Of a DNA stretch of 8,603 nt, positions 5,960 through 8,603 are shown piece by piece. A model generated the notes under the pieces. That model saw only the letters and a program-made list of their open reading frames with translations. It was not told where the DNA came from and searched no databases. This DNA is from Desulfobacteraceae bacterium (GTDB lineage: Bacteria; Desulfobacterota; DSM-4660; Desulfatiglandales; Desulfatiglandaceae): the NCBI GenBank assembly GCA_011048855.1, contig DSCZ01000292.1, forward strand, positions 1 to 8,603. Reading direction: 5' to 3'. The position numbers were made by a program, and so were the translations under genes. The number at the start of each line of letters is the position of its first letter. Position 1 is the first letter of the stretch.

Positions 5960-6889
5960 TTATAGAAGCGAAATAAGCCAGAGAGGAACAAATGCAAAAA
6001 AACCGGCCGCTGTCGGCGTGGCAAGCCAGCCGATAGAAATCCGAAGCAGCATGCGCATACTTATCGTTTGAGCATCCGCGACCAGCCCGACACCAACGAC
6101 CGCGCCGACAATCGCCTGTGAGGAAGAAACCGGCACGCCTATTTGAGTGAACAAATGAAGGGTGGCGGCCTGGGCAAGAACCGCCGCGACAGCTGAAAAC
6201 GGATCAAGCGGGACAATACCCTTTCCCACGGTCATCATCACCTTTTTACTGTAGGTGAGTACCCCGAATGAAATGCTCACTCCGCCGATAACCGCCGCAG
6301 TCAAAGGGGAAATCAGTCCCGCACCCACATACATGCCCGTGACATTGGCTACATTGTTCGACCCCAGGCAATAGGCGCCATAGCATCCTGCGATTAAAAT
6401 TCCAAGGGAATTGAAGATATTACGATGGGTTATATCGCTTATCGTATGCTCGATCACAAATCCCAGCACCCGGTGGAACAGATAACCCAGAACCAGCGCG
6501 GCAACAGGGGTGAATACCCAGCAGGCGACAATTTTATAAAGCGAAGAGAAATCAGAACTACCCGAAAGGATGCCGGCTCCGATAATTGCGCCCACCACAG
6601 CCTGACTGGTTGAAGACGGCACGGCCAGAAACGTCAGTACCGTCATCGTCACCGCCGCGGCCAGCGCGCAGATGAAAGCCTCCAAGGGGATCAACCGGTA
6701 CAGATCGGTCAGAGTATCAATGCATTTCGCGCCTTCCAGCACCGCCCCCAGCATCACAAAAATGGAAGTCAGCACGATTGCTGTCCGATATCTGACAATC
6801 CCTGTAGCAACGCCGGTGCCGAAAACATTCGCCGAATCGTTCGCTCCCAGGCTCCACCCAAGAAACAGCCCGCTCGATATTGTCCACAT
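5960..6889 (-). CDS. pit: PiT-family inorganic phosphate transporter
   Basis: A low-affinity phosphate permease of the inner membrane, driven by protons or sodium (or metal-phosphate uptake) by family. The 309 residues are almost wholly hydrophobic segments. The internal duplication of the family is visible: GANDSANVFG (15-24) pairs with GSNNVANVTG (176-185), and PSSTSQAVVGAIIG (91-104) pairs with PVSSSQAIVGAVVG (253-266). The second copy of the GAND motif has Asn where Asp is usual. Start: the ATG at 6889 leads directly into the first helix (SSGLFLGWSLGAND), as expected. A GGGAG lies close upstream, only 2 nt from the ATG, and there is no other start codon in the open frame above. It sits after a DUF47 gene, the standard pit partner, and before the sensor gene. 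It is shorter than E. coli PitA (about 500 residues), as usual for this branch. Confidence 0.93.
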   Translation of the reverse strand: MWTISSGLFLGWSLGANDSANVFGTGVATGIVRYRTAIVLTSIFVMLGAVLEGAKCIDTLTDLYRLIPLEAFICALAAAVTMTVLTFLAVPSSTSQAVVGAIIGAGILSGSSDFSSLYKIVACWVFTPVAALVLGYLFHRVLGFVIEHTISDITHRNIFNSLGILIAGCYGAYCLGSNNVANVTGMYVGAGLISPLTAAVIGGVSISFGVLTYSKKVMMTVGKGIVPLDPFSAVAAVLAQAATLHLFTQIGVPVSSSQAIVGAVVGVGLVADAQTISMRMLLRISIGWLATPTAAGFFAFVPLWLISLL

Positions 6890-6955
6890 GGCTCCCGCCG
6901 CCCATCCGCCTACATCCCCAAAAGGCCCCTAACAGATGCTTCGGTCAACGCCGGA

Positions 6956-7585
6956 TCATCTGGTCATCACGTTAATAATCTGGAGGCTGTCGGTTGCATC
7001 TTCAATAATATCACTTATTTTGGTTAGACCAGAAACGAAATCGGCCAGCATTCTGCCCTGCCAAAAATTATCTATAGGTACGGCTTGAAGGGTTTTAAGG
7101 AGATCATATTTTATATCGTCAATCTTCTTTTCATATATTCGCACAGCCAGGGTTTTCTCCCGGATGTCTTCCCCGTTGCTCATCGCTTTAAACGTGAGAA
7201 GCAACATTTCAGATATCCTTTGATTCAACAACGCAACCATGCAACATTGCCTTTCAATTTTTTCAGGCAGCGACAGATGCAAATACAGCGTAGCGATATC
7301 CTTGAGCATTTCAAAGACCTGGTCGACAATTTCGACGAATGCGCACAGGTCTGTACGGAGATAAGGCAGGAACGCGCCTTCGTAAATATGGGAAATCACC
7401 TCTCTGCGTACCGCGTCTCCGTAACGCTCCAGTGTGCCTACTTCCTGCATGAGGTTCCTGTCGCGTTTCTCCAGACCATGTCGGAAGGTCCTGCAGGCCG
7501 TCGATAGCAGTTCGATGTGCCTGGAGATGTCATTAATGACCTCCCGCTCTTTTTTCCCGTGTGAAAAGAGCTTTTCAAGAAACAT
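6956..7585 (-). CDS. DUF47/PhoU-like phosphate transport regulator
   Basis: A 209-residue all-helical protein of the DUF47 family (PhoU_div), cytosolic, found next to pit genes and thought to control or assist PiT-type transport. Family marks are the start MFLEKLFSHGKKE, the metal-binding-type helix ERYGDAVRREVISHIYEGAF (residues 53-72) and the mirrored late helix with DIIEDATDSLQII (about 192-204). Start: the ATG at 7585 has GAGGGG five nt upstream and gives the typical N-terminus. A GTG at 7600 is in frame but has no site of its own. It overlaps the CBS gene by 11 bp, so the two are translationally coupled. A 66-nt gap follows before pit. The pairing with pit supports a regulator role; its signal is not known from sequence. 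Confidence 0.9.
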   Translation of the reverse strand: MFLEKLFSHGKKEREVINDISRHIELLSTACRTFRHGLEKRDRNLMQEVGTLERYGDAVRREVISHIYEGAFLPYLRTDLCAFVEIVDQVFEMLKDIATLYLHLSLPEKIERQCCMVALLNQRISEMLLLTFKAMSNGEDIREKTLAVRIYEKKIDDIKYDLLKTLQAVPIDNFWQGRMLADFVSGLTKISDIIEDATDSLQIINVMTR

Positions 7586-7979
7586 TGTCGCCCCTCGCAC
7601 GCATGATAAGTTCTGCAGACATCAAATCCAGCAACGAAACCAAGCCCAGGATTTCTCCTTTTTCGCATACGTAAACTCTGGCTATCTTGTTTTTTTCCAT
7701 GAGCAAGGCAACCTCATCGAATTCGGTATCGCCCGACATGCAGATCAACGGCCCGGAGGCTATTTCGGAAACATTCACATCCTTTGGATTCAACCCCTTG
7801 GCCAGCACTTTGAAAACCACATCCCTGGCGGTTACCACTCCAAAATCGTTCTCGCCGGATTTCCCCCTGACAACGACGCTGCGTATGCGCCTGTCCACCA
7901 GGATCTCAACAGCATCATAGACCGATTTATCCGCATCGATATACTCGATCCGCGTGGTCATGAATTCGGCAATTTTCAT
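7575..7979 (-). CDS. CBS-pair domain protein
   Basis: A 134-residue protein consisting of two CBS motifs and little else: the first ends in FGVVTARDVV (46-55), the second in LGLVSLLDLM (111-120). The start MKIAEFMTTRI is the usual opening of stand-alone CBS-pair proteins. Such pairs usually bind adenine nucleotides or S-adenosylmethionine and relay energy or metabolite state to a partner. It is the first gene of the phosphate operon and overlaps the DUF47 gene by 11 bp, so a part in gating phosphate uptake is likely but inferred. The ATG at 7979 was chosen because GGAGAAGGAGGGGGAG lies directly before it and because in-frame sequence further upstream (to 8090) carries no domain-like pattern. 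Confidence 0.88.
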   Translation of the reverse strand: MKIAEFMTTRIEYIDADKSVYDAVEILVDRRIRSVVVRGKSGENDFGVVTARDVVFKVLAKGLNPKDVNVSEIASGPLICMSGDTEFDEVALLMEKNKIARVYVCEKGEILGLVSLLDLMSAELIMRARGDNVS

Positions 7980-8115
7980 CTCCCCCTCCTTCTCCAAATC
8001 GGGTGAAAAGGACTCCATGCGCCACCGCATTACTGTATGCCTTCGATAGTTTCCACCCGGCATCTCCGAATGGAGACCGCTAAGCACCAAAATTCAAACG
8101 TATATTCCTTTCAAA

Positions 8116-8144
8116 AAAATACTCGAAATTCGTAAAAACCACAA
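8116..8144 (-). promoter_or_regulatory. Weak candidate promoter for the phosphate operon
   Basis: On the minus strand TTGTGG (8144-8139) and TATTTT (8121-8116) are 17 nt apart in an A/T-rich stretch about 140 nt before the CBS start. They match the sigma-70 consensus at three and four of six positions. A second possibility is TTGAAA at 8114-8109 with a poor -10. The location is sensible; the exact site is a guess. Confidence 0.2.
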
Positions 8145-8201
8145 ATGAAAATCGCTGAGTGAACCAGCAAACGCCTTACCTGAAATCCTGTAGAAATTTA
8201 C

Positions 8202-8231
8202 TTGACATCGGTACTTCATCAAGAAGATAAA
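8202..8231 (+). promoter_or_regulatory. Candidate sigma-70-type promoter for the cupin gene
   Basis: A perfect TTGACA lies at 8202-8207. After an 18-nt spacer GATAAA (8226-8231) matches TATAAT at four of six positions. It is on the coding strand about 65 nt before the cupin ATG, in an A/T-rich region. TTGAC (8202-8206) and GTCAA (8233-8237) also form inverted half-sites flanking the promoter core, which could be an operator. Confidence 0.45.
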
Positions 8232-8295
8232 AGTCAACTTGCTTTAGAAAAATCGTTCCCCATAGCAAAAAAAAGTAGAAAATCAGGAGAGGACC

Positions 8296-8603
8296 ATGGA
8301 AGTTGTTAATGCAAAAAATGTAAATAAAATCAAAATCGATAAATTCCCCTACAAAGGGAAACCATATGGCGTAAAGGGAATCACGGTTCAATGGCTTTCC
8401 AAGCACGGTGAGGATGATATGGGAACGCCCGAATACGGTTTGCGGCTGTTCACGGCGGAGCCGGGAGGTGAAATTCCGATACATAACCATTTCTATCATC
8501 AGTCTATGTATATCCTGACCGGCAGCTTCGAGTGCTGGTCATACGATATTAAAAGCGATCAATTGAAGGAAACCTTCAATGCAAACCCGGGAGACTGTGT
8601 CTA
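8296..8603 (+). CDS. Cupin-domain protein (5' part, cut by window end)
   Basis: About 102 residues are present and the frame runs off the window. A small beta-barrel metal protein is indicated by the first cupin motif: PGGEIPIHNHFYHQSMYILTG (about 56-76), with H-x-H and a further His as likely metal ligands, and Gln at the position where a Glu is usual. The second motif begins at NPGDCVY at the window edge. AGGAGAGG at 8285-8292 is a strong ribosome binding site three nt before the ATG. It is transcribed away from the phosphate operon. Cupins of this size range from dioxygenases to sugar isomerases and ligand-binding proteins, so the function is unknown. Confidence 0.85.
   Translation, partial: MEVVNAKNVNKIKIDKFPYKGKPYGVKGITVQWLSKHGEDDMGTPEYGLRLFTAEPGGEIPIHNHFYHQSMYILTGSFECWSYDIKSDQLKETFNANPGDCV

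Larger units (their letters stand above)
7980..8295. other. Divergent intergenic region between the phosphate operon and the cupin gene
   Basis: 316 nt without a supportable gene. Its middle (about 8080-8250) is clearly richer in A/T than its surroundings, as expected for promoters in both directions. Two small perfect hairpins lie in what would be the leader of the phosphate operon: ATGCG/CGCAT at 8017-8030 and TCTCC/GGAGA at 8063-8076. A convincing Pho box was looked for and not found. Open frames cross it on both strands but have no ribosome binding site or recognisable protein pattern. Confidence 0.6.

Noticed and set aside
7990..8090. N-terminal extension of the CBS protein to an ATG at 8090
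   Set aside because: The extra 37 residues show no pattern and would bury the GGAGAAGGAGGGGGAG site that directly precedes the ATG at 7979.
8188..8207. Possible Pho box (CTGTAGA followed by CTTGACA)
   Set aside because: The two half-repeats are 13 nt apart rather than the 11-nt period of known Pho boxes and match poorly. The site also overlaps the -35 of the cupin promoter on the opposite side from the phosphate operon.
8176..8499. Minus-strand open frame overlapping the promoter and start of the cupin gene
   Set aside because: It is antisense to a clear cupin with a strong ribosome binding site, has no site of its own and gives a Phe/Ile-rich translation expected from A/T-rich DNA.
1..8603. 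CRISPR arrays, tRNA or rRNA genes, insertion sequences, phage genes
   Set aside because: No direct-repeat arrays, tRNA-like cloverleaf, rRNA signature, transposase or integrase was seen on either strand.

Overview
The window (roughly half G+C) looks like chromosomal DNA of an anaerobic bacterium. The best guess is a sulfate-reducing or related Desulfobacterota lineage. The reasons are a MetV-type methylenetetrahydrofolate reductase protein (Wood-Ljungdahl pathway) beside multi-cluster ferredoxins, a short Pit/DUF47 phosphate-uptake operon and a PhoR-like sensor. This is inference from gene content; no taxonomic marker is present.

Layout. (1) Positions 1-90 are probably the last 29 codons of an upstream plus-strand gene, followed by a ~195 nt leader. 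(2) 286-3713 (+) is a tightly coupled three-gene operon: a glucosyl-3-phosphoglycerate synthase-like glycosyltransferase (GpgS, GT81 type), a HAD-IIB phosphatase of the mannosyl/glucosyl-3-phosphoglycerate phosphatase type, and a second glycosyltransferase resembling mannosylglycerate synthase. Together they suggest a glycosylglycerate compatible solute, possibly the disaccharide mannosylglucosylglycerate. The first gene appears to start at an ATC codon behind a very strong Shine-Dalgarno. (3) 3726-5326 (+), only 12 nt downstream and perhaps on the same transcript, holds a four-cluster ferredoxin-like protein, a two-cluster ferredoxin with a Cys/His tail, and a MetV-like protein. No metF lies beside it. 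(4) 5357-7979 (-), convergent with block 3, is a phosphate-uptake operon in the transcription order CBS-pair protein, DUF47/PhoU-like protein, PiT permease, and a PhoR-like membrane sensor that stops after its second membrane segment with no HAMP or kinase domain. (5) 7980-8295 is the divergent intergenic region, with promoter candidates for both directions. (6) 8296-8603 (+) is the start of a cupin-domain gene cut off by the window end.

How they fit together: block 2 would use 3-phosphoglycerate and NDP-sugars to make a small organic osmolyte. Block 3 looks like an electron-transfer module that could feed a methylenetetrahydrofolate reductase encoded elsewhere. Block 4 would take up phosphate with nucleotide-responsive (CBS) and PhoU-like control. 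No tRNA, rRNA, CRISPR, insertion sequence or phage gene was seen.
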